A stretch of DNA of 35,717 nt from NCBI GenBank assembly GCA_023138875.1, contig JAGLOO010000050.1, positions 1 through 35,717 on the forward strand, given 5' to 3'. The DNA is from Bacteroidales bacterium. GTDB taxonomy: Bacteria > Bacteroidota > Bacteroidia > Bacteroidales > GCA-2748055. Within the stretch, counting starts at the first letter, position 1, and each line of letters begins with the position of its first letter. This document shows, in pieces, positions 15,593 to 24,634 of this stretch. The notes beneath the pieces are model-generated. The model ran no database searches. It was not told where the DNA came from and worked only from the letters and a program-made list of their open reading frames with translations. A program made the translations under genes and the position numbers.

Positions 15593-18049
15593 TCATCCAT
15601 TTAGCAACAATGTTCCAATCTGGAACACTGCGAAGCTGGTAACCCAGGCAATTGCTGTGGTATAGAACAATACAAAACCTGCCCACTTCCAGCTGCCCGA
15701 TTCCCTGCCCACAGCTGTAACAACAGCAATACAGGGCAGGTAAAGGAGGATAAAGATAAGAAATGAAAACCCCGAAATGGGCGTGAATACAGGCTTGCCA
15801 GCAAGCGGACCGGATGTATACATTTCATCCCTGATCCTGGTCTGCAATGAAGTTGAACTCCCGTCTTCTGCTTCAATACCCGCCTGGTACAGCACACCCA
15901 TGGTACTGACTACAATCTCCTTTGCTGCGAATCCTGTAACAAGACTGATCCCCATCTTCCAGTCGAAACCCAGGGGCCTGATCACCGGTTCGATGGATTT
16001 CCCCAGCCTGCCGATATAGGAGTGCTTCTGTCGCTCGGCCTCCTTTTCCCGCTTCAGCATTGAGATACGCTCCGGGGATTGCTCCTGTGCAATGAGCTGA
16101 TCATATTCGATGGAGTATTCCACATTCCTGGGAAAATAGCCCAGCGCCCAGATCACCAGGGAAGCCAGTAGGATTACGCCACCCATCTTCTTCAGGTAGT
16201 ACGCACCCTTCCTCCACATATGCAGCAGGATCACTTTCATACCCGGGTTACGGTAAATAGGCAATTCCATCACAAACGGCGCTTCCCTGTTCTTAAACAA
16301 AATACTCTTGAACAGGATGGACATGAGCATTGAAAACACCACCCCCACCATGTAGAGCAAGAAGATCACGTTCCCGGCCTTTTCCGGGAAAATGGCCCCG
16401 GCGATCAGCACATACACCGGTAGCCTGGCACTGCATGACATGAATGGGATGATCAGCATGGTAAGTATCCTGTCGTTCTTGTTTTCCAGGGTGCGGGTAG
16501 CCATAATGGCCGGAACATTGCAACCGAATCCCATGATCAATGGTATAAAGGATTTCCCGTGCAACCCGAACAGGTGCATCACACGATCCATGATAAAGGC
16601 GGTGCGGGCCATATACCCCGTATCTTCCATCAGTGAGATGAAAAAGAAGAGGATCAGGATGTTGGGGAGGAAGACAATCACACCCCCCACCCCTCCGATG
16701 ATACCATCCACCATCATATCCCGAAGGATTCCCTCAGCCATGTGAGACCTAAGGAATGTACTGAGCAGGTCGATCCCCGATTCAATCCAGCCCATAGGAT
16801 GGTTGCCCAGGGTAAAGGTGGCATGGAACATGAGCCATAAAAAGGCGAGAAATATGGGCAACCCCAGGTATTTATGGGTAAGGATCCGGTCGATCTGCTG
16901 GGACCTGGTAAAACCGGGATTCTTACCGCTTTTTTTCATGGTCTCTTTCAGTGCGCCTGAAATAAAACCATACCGGGCATCTGTCACCAGGGTCTCCGTA
17001 TCCTCCTTGAATAGATGCCTGATCCGGTATATCTCATCCCGGGCCGTTTCCTGGATCCGGATAAAGTTATCCGCATCGGAAATAAGATGGGTGCAGCTAT
17101 CATCCCGCTCCAGCAGTTTCAGCGAAAGGAACCTGGATGAATAATGATCGGTATGGGAAGGATTTTCACGGATCAACTCCTGGAGCCGTTGAACCGACTG
17201 TTCAATCTCCTCACCATAATTAATATGGATGTGCCGGATATCAGGATCATCTCCTTCAAATACACGGATCACATGGTTCAATAACCGGAAGATCCCTTTG
17301 CCGCGGTGACTGATGGTGGGAACCACGCGGATGCCCAGTAACTGGCTAAGCAGGCCGATATCCAGCTTGTCTTTCCTGGCCATCAGGTCATCGTACATGT
17401 TCAGGGCAAGTACCACCGTGATGTCCATATCGATCAGCTGACTGGTAAGGTAGAGGTTTCGCTCCAGGTTATTGGCATCCACAACGTTCACAACCACATC
17501 CGGCTTTTTCTTCAGGATGTGCTCACGTACGAACTTTTCCTCACTGGAATAATCGGAAAGGGAATAGGTACCCGGAAGGTCGGTGATACGAAAGGTATAC
17601 CCCCTGTGGTTAAACAATGCTTCCTTTGAACTTACTGTCACACCGGGATAGTTACCCACATGTTCCCTGGAGCGTGATACCCGGTTAAAAAGCGTGGTCT
17701 TTCCACTGTTTGGATTCCCCACCAGTGCCACATCGATGATTTTACCTGGCCTGGGAACAAACGGTCCCCTCTGGAAGGCACCGGAGATCCTGGACGCAGG
17801 AGTCACCACGATTCCCGGGGCATCTGCCCCTGTGACCACCTCGATCAGGCTGGATTCGCTGCTTCGAAGGGTCACGTTACTGTCCAGTATCCTGTATTCA
17901 ACCGGGTCCTTCAGGGGGGCAGATTTCACCACAGTGACCGGCTTCCCACGGATAAATCCCATTTCGGTTATCCTTTTCCGGAAAGCTCCCCTGCCCTTTA
18001 CGCGGGTGATGGTTGCAGTATCGCCTGTATGCAGGTCATTCAGGGTCAT
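15593..18049 (-). CDS. feoB: FeoA-FeoB fusion ferrous iron transporter
   Basis: This 818-residue protein opens with a FeoA (SH3-like) domain (residues 1-73; DLHTGDTATITRVKGRG, then ITEMGFIRG). It is followed by a linker and the FeoB GTPase with G1 GNPNSGKTT at 111-119, a G2 region with NYPGVTVSSKE, G3 DLPGTYSL and G4 ALNMYDDL. The C-terminal half carries the FeoB gate helices, including IPLIMGFGCNVPAIMATRT and FIIPFMSCSARLPVYVL-like segments with their conserved cysteines. It imports Fe(II) across the inner membrane. FeoA-FeoB fusions are common in Bacteroidota. The start is the ATG at 18049, six bases after the permease stop, so the two genes are almost certainly one operon. Confidence 0.95.
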   Translation of the reverse strand: MTLNDLHTGDTATITRVKGRGAFRKRITEMGFIRGKPVTVVKSAPLKDPVEYRILDSNVTLRSSESSLIEVVTGADAPGIVVTPASRISGAFQRGPFVPRPGKIIDVALVGNPNSGKTTLFNRVSRSREHVGNYPGVTVSSKEALFNHRGYTFRITDLPGTYSLSDYSSEEKFVREHILKKKPDVVVNVVDANNLERNLYLTSQLIDMDITVVLALNMYDDLMARKDKLDIGLLSQLLGIRVVPTISHRGKGIFRLLNHVIRVFEGDDPDIRHIHINYGEEIEQSVQRLQELIRENPSHTDHYSSRFLSLKLLERDDSCTHLISDADNFIRIQETARDEIYRIRHLFKEDTETLVTDARYGFISGALKETMKKSGKNPGFTRSQQIDRILTHKYLGLPIFLAFLWLMFHATFTLGNHPMGWIESGIDLLSTFLRSHMAEGILRDMMVDGIIGGVGGVIVFLPNILILFFFISLMEDTGYMARTAFIMDRVMHLFGLHGKSFIPLIMGFGCNVPAIMATRTLENKNDRILTMLIIPFMSCSARLPVYVLIAGAIFPEKAGNVIFLLYMVGVVFSMLMSILFKSILFKNREAPFVMELPIYRNPGMKVILLHMWRKGAYYLKKMGGVILLASLVIWALGYFPRNVEYSIEYDQLIAQEQSPERISMLKREKEAERQKHSYIGRLGKSIEPVIRPLGFDWKMGISLVTGFAAKEIVVSTMGVLYQAGIEAEDGSSTSLQTRIRDEMYTSGPLAGKPVFTPISGFSFLIFILLYLPCIAVVTAVGRESGSWKWAGFVLFYTTAIAWVTSFAVFQIGTLLLNG

Positions 18050-18055
18050 CAATCG

Positions 18056-19324
18056 TCAAATCCTTCCTTTGAAACTGTATCCCAGTCCCTCAACGGTATC
18101 CTGAATGATGGAATCAGTGATAGTTTCGGCCTGGATAGTAACCCTGTTCTGGTCAGGATCGGCCAGCACCTCGGAAATGGAAGTATTTTTCTTCAATCCG
18201 TTCTCAACACTGACCTTGCAGTGGTTGCAGGTCATCCCCTCTACCCTGAATATATGAATATTTGATTTCATTTGTTCTGACTTTGTTTTATCCTCAATGC
18301 GGTTCCCTCGCCTTGACAGGGATTTCATGATATATCCATTAATGATCAGCAGCAGCAGTGCAGCCGATGAGATCCATTTGAACCATCCGGTGGTGTGTTC
18401 ATGAACATCCGAATGAAGCCCGGATGGAATGAAGCCGGTGATCCATTCCCGGGGGATCAATTCATTGACCAGGATCCCAAAAACCAGGGCTCCCCCGATA
18501 ATGCTGACCAGGTAGATCCACAGCGACCTTTTATCCATGGCATTTCCAATAACTGCCATGGTGGCAATATTTGTGGCCGGTCCGGCCATCAGCAGTACAA
18601 GCGCCGCCCCCGGTGATAATCCCTTCATGAGCAACACAGCTGCGATGGGAATGGAGCCGGTGGCACAGATGTACAAGGGTACCGAAGCCAGTAACATAAG
18701 CAGCAGGGCCAGGTATTCACTGGAAATACTGCGAATGAAAAAATCATCCGGGATCAGAACCGACAACAAAGCAGCCACCAGCATCCCGATGATCAGCCAC
18801 TTTGAAATATCCTGCAACAGTTCCACAAAACCATACCTGAACAACTCCCTAACCGACCGGTCATGATTATTTTCTTCCGCTGACACCTCCTGTTTTTCCT
18901 TAACACCGTTCCTGTCGGACAGGTTACCCATTACTCCACCAAAAATCCCGGTCAGAAGAGCCACCACCGGCCGGATGATGGCCAGAGGAAGGCCCAGCAA
19001 TGCATAGGTGGCAAAAATGGAATCCACGCCGGTCTGGGGTGTAGAGATCAGGAAAGAAATGGTGGACCCCCGGCTTGCTCCATTCTTATAAAATCCAATT
19101 CCTGCAGGCAGCACCCCGCAGGAACAGAGGGGCATGGGAACCCCCAGAAGGGAAGCATTCAGCACCGATCGAAAATTGCGCTTCCCCATATACCTGGTAA
19201 TGATACGCCGCGGAAAAAATACCCTGAGTATGCCTGCAAACAGGAATCCCAGCAACAGGTAAGGCGACATTTCATTGACCAACCTGATCAGTTCTTCAAA
19301 ATATGTTTTCACAATCTCCATCAC
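18056..19324 (-). CDS. SO_0444-type metal permease with C-terminal heavy-metal-associated domain
   Basis: This 422-residue protein has about ten predicted membrane helices. It shows the permease family (PF03773-like) motifs MPLCSCGVLPAGIGFYKNGA and SFLISTPQTGVDSIFATYA, and later CATGSIPIAAVLLMKGLSP. After the last helix (about residue 345) comes an HMA domain with VEGMTCNHCKVSVENGL; the CNHC pair near residue 365 would bind a soft metal ion. The SO_0444 group is annotated as Cu/Zn efflux. That role is inferred here; export of copper or another soft metal fits the fused HMA domain. It is the first gene of the permease-feoAB-ccsBA run, so metal efflux, iron uptake and heme attachment may be co-regulated. 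Confidence 0.88.
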   Translation of the reverse strand: MMEIVKTYFEELIRLVNEMSPYLLLGFLFAGILRVFFPRRIITRYMGKRNFRSVLNASLLGVPMPLCSCGVLPAGIGFYKNGASRGSTISFLISTPQTGVDSIFATYALLGLPLAIIRPVVALLTGIFGGVMGNLSDRNGVKEKQEVSAEENNHDRSVRELFRYGFVELLQDISKWLIIGMLVAALLSVLIPDDFFIRSISSEYLALLLMLLASVPLYICATGSIPIAAVLLMKGLSPGAALVLLMAGPATNIATMAVIGNAMDKRSLWIYLVSIIGGALVFGILVNELIPREWITGFIPSGLHSDVHEHTTGWFKWISSAALLLLIINGYIMKSLSRRGNRIEDKTKSEQMKSNIHIFRVEGMTCNHCKVSVENGLKKNTSISEVLADPDQNRVTIQAETITDSIIQDTVEGLGYSFKGRI

Positions 19325-19382
19325 AATGTCTCAATCAACGGGTAATTATAACAAATGAAACGTTATAAAGATCAATTCCCTG

Positions 19383-19390
19383 CAAAACTA
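19383..19390 (-). promoter_or_regulatory. candidate -7 element for the permease-feoAB-ccsBA run
   Basis: On the minus strand this reads TAGTTTTG, matching TAnnTTTG, 58 bases upstream of the permease ATG. The -33 region is not evident, so the call is weak. Confidence 0.3.
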
Positions 19391-19546
19391 CAACAACCCC
19401 GGGGTCCCCCCATCCCTACATGTGGGTATTTTCCGGGAACCAAATACAAAAAAACAGGAAAAATCCATACTTACCAGGCCGGATCTGCAAAGAAAAATTG
19501 GTTTTCTATACAAAAGACGCTTTCTTTAGTATATAAGATACTGTAA

Positions 19547-20680
19547 ATGAAAAGACAACTCCTTACCACATTTTTCCTTATCACCTGTGTATTTATCTCT
19601 TTCGGACAGAGCAATACTTATATCCTGAAAAGACAGAAGTACAAAACCAGCCTCACCTCCATCAATATATCCCCGGACGGCAGCCTTTTGCTGGCCGGAT
19701 TCCATGACGGATCGTTCAGGCTGCTGGATCCGGTATCCTTCCAGACCAGATTGGAGGTGGAGGAAGCACATTACAAGGCGGTTAATGCCATGGACATGCC
19801 TCCAAAAATGGATTTTGTCCTCACGGCCGGACATAATTCCATTAAGTTGTGGGACCTGACCGGGAAACGCGTTGCCAGCTGGTCCTCCCATGCCACCACC
19901 ATCTGGAATGTGGATATCAGCAACGATGGAAAACATGCCGTCTCCTCCGCATTCAACAAAACATTCCTGCTGTGGGATGTATACAACAGTGTGGTGCTGG
20001 AACAGATGCGTGGCCATGAAGATGTAACCATGTCGGTATGCATCAGTCCCGATAGCCGGTTGATTGCCAGTGGAAGCAATGACCTGACTGTAAAGATTTG
20101 GGACATTGATACAAAGCAGGTTGTTAAAACCCTGCATGGTCCCACCCAGGATGTCTATGATGTGGCTTTCAGTCCCGACAGTCGTCTTCTGGCAGTTGCT
20201 TCCAAAGACCGTTCCGTGAGGGTTTACAATGTGGAAGAGGAGGAACTGGTCCATCTCCTGAAGGGGCACAGGGACATGGTGATGGAGGTGACATTCAGTC
20301 CCTGCGGACACTACCTGGTGAGCGGATCGGCCGACCAGTCCCTGATCCTCTGGGATGTGGCCACAGGCGAACGGATCCACTCCTTCCTGGACAATGAAGA
20401 GGCGGTACTGGACCTGGTCTACCATTCCGATGGAAACTCTTTCTACAGCATCTCCTTTGCGCAGGACCTGACCCGCTGGGAAGTGCATCCGGAGATCTTC
20501 GTGCTGAAATATTACGACAAACCATACCTGGAAGAGCTCTCCGGCGATCCCCTTTTTGAACCGAGAAGAAAGGGTGAAGCCAAAAAGGATTTCCAGGCGA
20601 GACAGGCAGAGGCCGGGAACAAGAAAAAGGAGATCATGGAACGCTACTACCAGCAATACCTTTCTGAAAGGGACCGGTAA
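19547..20680 (+). CDS. periplasmic or secreted WD40-repeat protein
   Basis: This 377-residue protein has a signal peptide (hydrophobic to about residue 20, ending SFGQS). Seven WD40-type repeats follow. Clear ones are SVCISPDSRLIASGSNDLTV with KIWDI, DVAFSPDSRLLAVASKDRSV with RVYNV, and EVTFSPCGHYLVSGSADQSL with ILWDV. Seven blades make one complete propeller, a binding scaffold with no catalytic residues. The last 60 residues are charged and rich in Lys, Glu and Arg and probably helical. A long antisense frame covers the gene but shows no protein-like features. The partner is unknown. It lies between the metal cluster and tryptophanase, with its own 220-base upstream gap. Confidence 0.85.
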   Translation: MKRQLLTTFFLITCVFISFGQSNTYILKRQKYKTSLTSINISPDGSLLLAGFHDGSFRLLDPVSFQTRLEVEEAHYKAVNAMDMPPKMDFVLTAGHNSIKLWDLTGKRVASWSSHATTIWNVDISNDGKHAVSSAFNKTFLLWDVYNSVVLEQMRGHEDVTMSVCISPDSRLIASGSNDLTVKIWDIDTKQVVKTLHGPTQDVYDVAFSPDSRLLAVASKDRSVRVYNVEEEELVHLLKGHRDMVMEVTFSPCGHYLVSGSADQSLILWDVATGERIHSFLDNEEAVLDLVYHSDGNSFYSISFAQDLTRWEVHPEIFVLKYYDKPYLEELSGDPLFEPRRKGEAKKDFQARQAEAGNKKKEIMERYYQQYLSERDR

Positions 20681-20921
20681 CCCGGCTGCCCAAGAACATC
20701 CATCCTGCAACAAGCAGATTGCACATTTCATGCTAAATTTGCAACAGGAATGTACCATTGTATCTCAATATCATTCAAACGCCTGTTCCTGAACATCAAG
20801 AACCGGGACACCTACACTTTCCAGTAAGGTAACCTTCCATTGCCCGATCATTTTTCCTAATTCCTGACTTCCTGACAAATAATTTTCACCTTGCTGTATT
20901 GCAGCCTTTTAGCTTCTAAAT

Positions 20922-22307
20922 ATGTTACCTTACGCTGAACCGTACAAGATAAAAATGATCGAACCCATGTACCCGAGTACACGGGATGATCGTGAACAAT
21001 GGATCAAAGATGCCCGGTACAACCTGTTCAATCTCAAAAGCCACCAGGTATTCATCGACTTGCTTACCGATTCCGGAACCGGAGCCATGAGCCAGGAACA
21101 GTGGTCTGCCCTGATGTCGGGCGATGAATCCTATGCAGGCAGCAAGTCTTTTGAGCAGCTCAGGGAAACCATCACCTCCCTTACAGGATTTCCATATGTG
21201 CTTCCCACCCATCAGGGCAGGGCTGCTGAAAATGTACTGTTTTCAGTCCTGGTCAAAGAAGGGAATGTGATACCCGGCAATGCACACTTCGACACAACCA
21301 AGGGACACATCGAGTTCAGGAAAGCCAATGCATTTGACTGCACCATCGACGAGGCCAGCGATACTTCTGTTTACCATCCCTTCAAAGGCAACCTGGATAT
21401 TGGAAAACTTGAAAACGTGTTCCAGGTGTATGGAAAGGAACGCATCCCTTTTATCATCGTAACCATCACCTGCAATTCTACGGGAGGACAGCCAGTGAGC
21501 ATGGAAAACATGAAGGCGGTCCGGGAATTTGCAGACAAGTATGGTATTCCGGTAATCTTTGATGCTGCCCGGTTTGCAGAGAATGCCTACTTCATCAAAA
21601 CCCGGGAAAAAGGTCACAAAGACAGATCCGTCCGGGAGATCGTGAAAGAGATGTTCTCCCTGGCCGACGGGATGACCATGAGCAGTAAAAAGGATGGCAT
21701 CGTTAACATGGGTGGATTCATTGCACTCAACAGCAAGGCCATTTTCCGGGAGGCCACCACCTACAATATCATGTTCGAGGGATACATCACCTATGGAGGC
21801 ATGTCCGGCAGGGATATGGCAGCCCTGGCACGGGGACTGAAAGAGGCAACTACATTTGCCTACCTGGAAAGCCGCATCAAACAGGTTCACTACCTGGGAG
21901 AGGTGCTCAGAGAAAACGGGATCCCTGTGCAGGAGCCCTTCGGGGGACATGCCATCTTCGTGGATGCCGGCAGGTTTCTTCCCCGTGTACCAAAAGAGGA
22001 GTTTATCGCTCAGACACTGGCACTTGAACTCTACCTTGAATCAGGGGTCAGGGCCGTTGAGATCGGGACCCTGCTGGCGGACCGGAATCCCGAAACCCGG
22101 GAGAACCGCTATCCCAAACTTGAGATGGTGCGCCTGACCATCCCCCGGAGGGTTTATACCAGGAACCACATGGACTATGTGGCCGCAGCCATGCAGCACA
22201 TTTACCAAAGGCAGGATACCATTACCTCGGGATATAAGATCAGGTACGAAGCACCCATCATGAGGCATTTCACAGTGGAACTGGAAAAGATCCCCGGTTC
22301 AGTTTAA
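20922..22307 (+). CDS. tnaA: tryptophanase (tryptophan indole-lyase)
   Basis: This 461-residue PLP enzyme matches the beta-eliminating lyase family end to end. The PLP lysine lies in MSSKKDGIVNMGGF (Lys257), and the substrate-side motifs THQGRAAEN, STGGQPVSMEN and DAARFAENAYFIK are present. Two positions separate tryptophanase from tyrosine phenol-lyase. Here FDTTKGH has Asp124, as in TnaA, where phenol-lyase has Thr, and AVEIGTLL has no Arg after the Glu, where phenol-lyase has MERG. The reaction is tryptophan to indole, pyruvate and ammonia in the cytoplasm. No TnaC-like leader or TnaB permease is seen next to it, so regulation differs from E. coli. The start ATG at 20922 gives normal length. 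Confidence 0.93.
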   Translation: MLPYAEPYKIKMIEPMYPSTRDDREQWIKDARYNLFNLKSHQVFIDLLTDSGTGAMSQEQWSALMSGDESYAGSKSFEQLRETITSLTGFPYVLPTHQGRAAENVLFSVLVKEGNVIPGNAHFDTTKGHIEFRKANAFDCTIDEASDTSVYHPFKGNLDIGKLENVFQVYGKERIPFIIVTITCNSTGGQPVSMENMKAVREFADKYGIPVIFDAARFAENAYFIKTREKGHKDRSVREIVKEMFSLADGMTMSSKKDGIVNMGGFIALNSKAIFREATTYNIMFEGYITYGGMSGRDMAALARGLKEATTFAYLESRIKQVHYLGEVLRENGIPVQEPFGGHAIFVDAGRFLPRVPKEEFIAQTLALELYLESGVRAVEIGTLLADRNPETRENRYPKLEMVRLTIPRRVYTRNHMDYVAAAMQHIYQRQDTITSGYKIRYEAPIMRHFTVELEKIPGSV

Positions 22308-22408
22308 ACGATCATGCTCAAAAACATGATGCATGCTTTGATCAGGCAACATCCCAGAGATTTTGTTTCAGTCGATAAGTAATTCATTCTTTTGCGATAT
22401 CATGGGTG

Positions 22409-22438
22409 GCAAGGATTACATTGCGGTACAATCCTTGC
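22409..22438. repeat. inverted repeat downstream of tnaA
   Basis: GCAAGGATT and AATCCTTGC form a perfect 9-base stem with a 12-base loop, in the roughly 290-base gap between tnaA and the cytochrome gene. No T-run follows, so it is not a classic intrinsic terminator; it may be an RNA hairpin or protein site. The rest of the gap (22308-22600) is AT-rich and holds nothing else I can name. Confidence 0.5.
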
Positions 22439-22600
22439 ACAACAAATACAAAACAGCATTTTAACCAGCTTATGTATCGTCCACCGATCTCTTTAAAATT
22501 ATTCTAAATAGCATAAAAGCAATAAGATAACACCACATATTATTAATTTTAAAAACATCTAAGACGTTCCTTTTTTTTCGTTAATCTCAATAGCTGTATT

Positions 22601-23128
22601 ATGAAAAAGTTACTCTATTTTTCCATTATTCTGCTCTTTTCCAGTGGAGCAGTCTACTCCCAGAAGTTCAAGTACATCGGGGCAGCCAAGTGTAAAATGT
22701 GTCATAACAAACCGGCAACCGGCGAGCAATTCAAGGTCTGGAGCGCCGCTCCCCACGCAAATTCCCTCAAATCTTTGTCAAGTCCGGAATCCCTGGAATA
22801 TGCAAAGAAAAATGGGATTGCCGATCCTACCAAAGAAGCAAGTTGTCTGTCGTGCCACTCCACATATGCGGCGGCTCCTGAAACTCTTCGTGCAAGCATT
22901 ACTCAAGCAGAAGGTGTCTCCTGTGAATCATGTCATGGCCCCGGAAGTGCATTTAAATCGGCTTCCGTAATGAAAGACCGGGAATTTGCTATGGAAAAAG
23001 GAATGATCCTTGCTACAGAGGAGGTATGTAAAAATTGCCACAATGACAAGAACCCATTCTTCAAGCCATTCAATTTCAAAGAAGCCTTGGCTATAATAGC
23101 ACACCCCAACCCAAAAAATGCGCAATAA
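22601..23128 (+). CDS. periplasmic tetraheme cytochrome c (c554-like)
   Basis: This 175-residue protein has a signal peptide (to about residue 20, VYSQ) and four CXXCH heme-binding motifs: CKMCH at 31-35, CLSCH at 82-86, CESCH at 108-112 and CKNCH at 143-147. The FKYIGAAKCKMCH start and the SCESCHGPGSAF segment are typical of the cytochrome c554/c-prime-like multiheme proteins of Bacteroidota. Extra histidines (for example in APHAN) could give bis-His ligation. It would carry electrons in the periplasm; the donor and acceptor are unknown. Heme attachment would depend on a System II synthetase such as the CcsBA at 12.5-15.5 kb. Confidence 0.92.
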   Translation: MKKLLYFSIILLFSSGAVYSQKFKYIGAAKCKMCHNKPATGEQFKVWSAAPHANSLKSLSSPESLEYAKKNGIADPTKEASCLSCHSTYAAAPETLRASITQAEGVSCESCHGPGSAFKSASVMKDREFAMEKGMILATEEVCKNCHNDKNPFFKPFNFKEALAIIAHPNPKNAQ

Positions 23129-23194
23129 ATAATTTTGCAAACGAGGCCCTTGCAGGATTCGTCATAAAATGCCGACATTTACCGGCTCAGTTTT

Positions 23195-24598
23195 ATGATG
23201 AATGATCTAACCCAGGGAAGCGAGGGCAGAAATATTTTCCGGTTTGCCGTACCAATGCTGGTGGGACACATGTTCCAGCAGCTCTATACATTTGTGGACC
23301 AGATCATCGTTGGGCGCTTCCTGGGCAAGGAGGCCCTGGCTTCGGTGGGAGCTTCCTTTCCGGTCATCTTTACCCTGATTGCACTGATCATCGGGATTGC
23401 CACCGGGGGGACCATCGTGATATCCCAGTTTTTCGGTGCGAAGAAATTTACCAAAGTTAAAAGGGCCATCGATACCATCTTCATCATCATGGGCATCTCT
23501 GCGGTGCTGATGACTGTGGTGGGGATTACATTTTCTGAGCAGATCTTCCGGCTGATGAATCTTCCCGAAGAATTAATGCCAACCGCCAACGCCTATTTTA
23601 CCATCTATGTATCAGGATTGGTGGTCTTTTTTGGATACAACGGTGTGGCTTCTGTATTGCGTGGACTTGGTGATTCGGTGACACCCCTCTACTTCATGAT
23701 CCTGGCCACCTTTCTGAATATCGGCCTTGATCTCCTTTTTATCGTGAAACTGGGCTGGGGAATTGAAGGAGCGGCACTGGCCACCATCATTGCCCAGGGT
23801 ACAGCCTTTATTGTGGCCGTAATTTACCTCAACAGCAACCATGAACTGATCAAGTTCAACATCAGGGAGTTTTCCTTCGATTACGAGATATTCAAGCAGA
23901 CCCTCAGGATCGGGCTTCCTACCGGGTTGCAGCATACATTTGTGGCACTCGGAATGATGGCACTGATGGGGATTGTGAACGGATTCGGTACCGACGTGGT
24001 GGCTGCCTATACTGCTGCAGGGCGGCTCGACAGCCTGGCCATCATTCCATCCATGGTCTTTTCACAAGCACTGTCCACCTTCGTGGGACAAAACATCGGT
24101 GCCGGAAAGATCGAGAGGGTGCGGCGGGGACTATCACGTACACTGTTGATGGCTTCGGCAGTGGCCGTGGGCATCACGGTATTGATCGTAATATTCAAAT
24201 ATCCGCTGATGGGCCTTTTCACCCAGGACCAGACGGTCATCAATATCGGGGGAGAATATCTCACCATTGTGACTGCCTTTTACCTGCTTTTTACAGGGAT
24301 GTTTGTTTTCAGCGGGGTCATGAGGGGTGCAGGGGATACCATCGTTCCCATGTTCCTTACCCTGTTCTCGCTCTGGATCATCCGCATCCCTGTTGCTGTG
24401 TTCCTGAGCCAGGAAACAGTTGAGATATTCGGATTCACCATCAAGGGAATAGGTATGGGTGAATCGGGGATCTGGTGGTCCATTCCCGCTGGCTGGGGCA
24501 TTGGAATGATCCTTACGATCATCTACTACAGGACAGGCAAATGGAAAACCAAAACGGTGGTCAAGGCCAAAGTAGAACCCGCAACGGTGACCAGGTAA
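23195..24598 (+). CDS. MATE-family efflux transporter
   Basis: This 467-residue integral membrane protein has twelve predicted helices in two similar halves. It opens LTQGSEGRNIFRFAVPMLVG, the usual MATE/NorM start, followed by MFQQLYTFVDQIIVGRFLG. The second half repeats the pattern with LRIGLPTGLQHTFVALGMM and FVGQNIGAGKIERVRRGL. MATE proteins export cationic drugs or metabolites in exchange for Na+ or H+. The substrate cannot be told. The start has two adjacent ATG codons (23195 and 23198). The gene lies 66 bases after the cytochrome and ends 36 bases before the convergent DUF1846 gene. Confidence 0.92.
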   Translation: MMNDLTQGSEGRNIFRFAVPMLVGHMFQQLYTFVDQIIVGRFLGKEALASVGASFPVIFTLIALIIGIATGGTIVISQFFGAKKFTKVKRAIDTIFIIMGISAVLMTVVGITFSEQIFRLMNLPEELMPTANAYFTIYVSGLVVFFGYNGVASVLRGLGDSVTPLYFMILATFLNIGLDLLFIVKLGWGIEGAALATIIAQGTAFIVAVIYLNSNHELIKFNIREFSFDYEIFKQTLRIGLPTGLQHTFVALGMMALMGIVNGFGTDVVAAYTAAGRLDSLAIIPSMVFSQALSTFVGQNIGAGKIERVRRGLSRTLLMASAVAVGITVLIVIFKYPLMGLFTQDQTVINIGGEYLTIVTAFYLLFTGMFVFSGVMRGAGDTIVPMFLTLFSLWIIRIPVAVFLSQETVEIFGFTIKGIGMGESGIWWSIPAGWGIGMILTIIYYRTGKWKTKTVVKAKVEPATVTR

Positions 24599-24634
24599 AT
24601 CATTTATGACCAAAAGAACTGGAATCCAGCTTTG

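Noticed and set aside
19526-20758. 410-codon minus-strand frame covering the WD40 gene
   Set aside because: Its length is striking, but it is fully antisense to seven well-formed WD40 repeats and shows no domain, signal or sensible start context.
20681-20921. TnaC-type leader peptide before tnaA
   Set aside because: No short frame with the critical Trp and downstream stop pattern was found; the gap shows no clear regulatory element.
20922-22307. Tyrosine phenol-lyase as identity of the PLP enzyme
   Set aside because: The positions that mark phenol-lyase (Thr in the TTT motif, Arg after the conserved Glu) are Asp124 and Ile here, as in tryptophanase.
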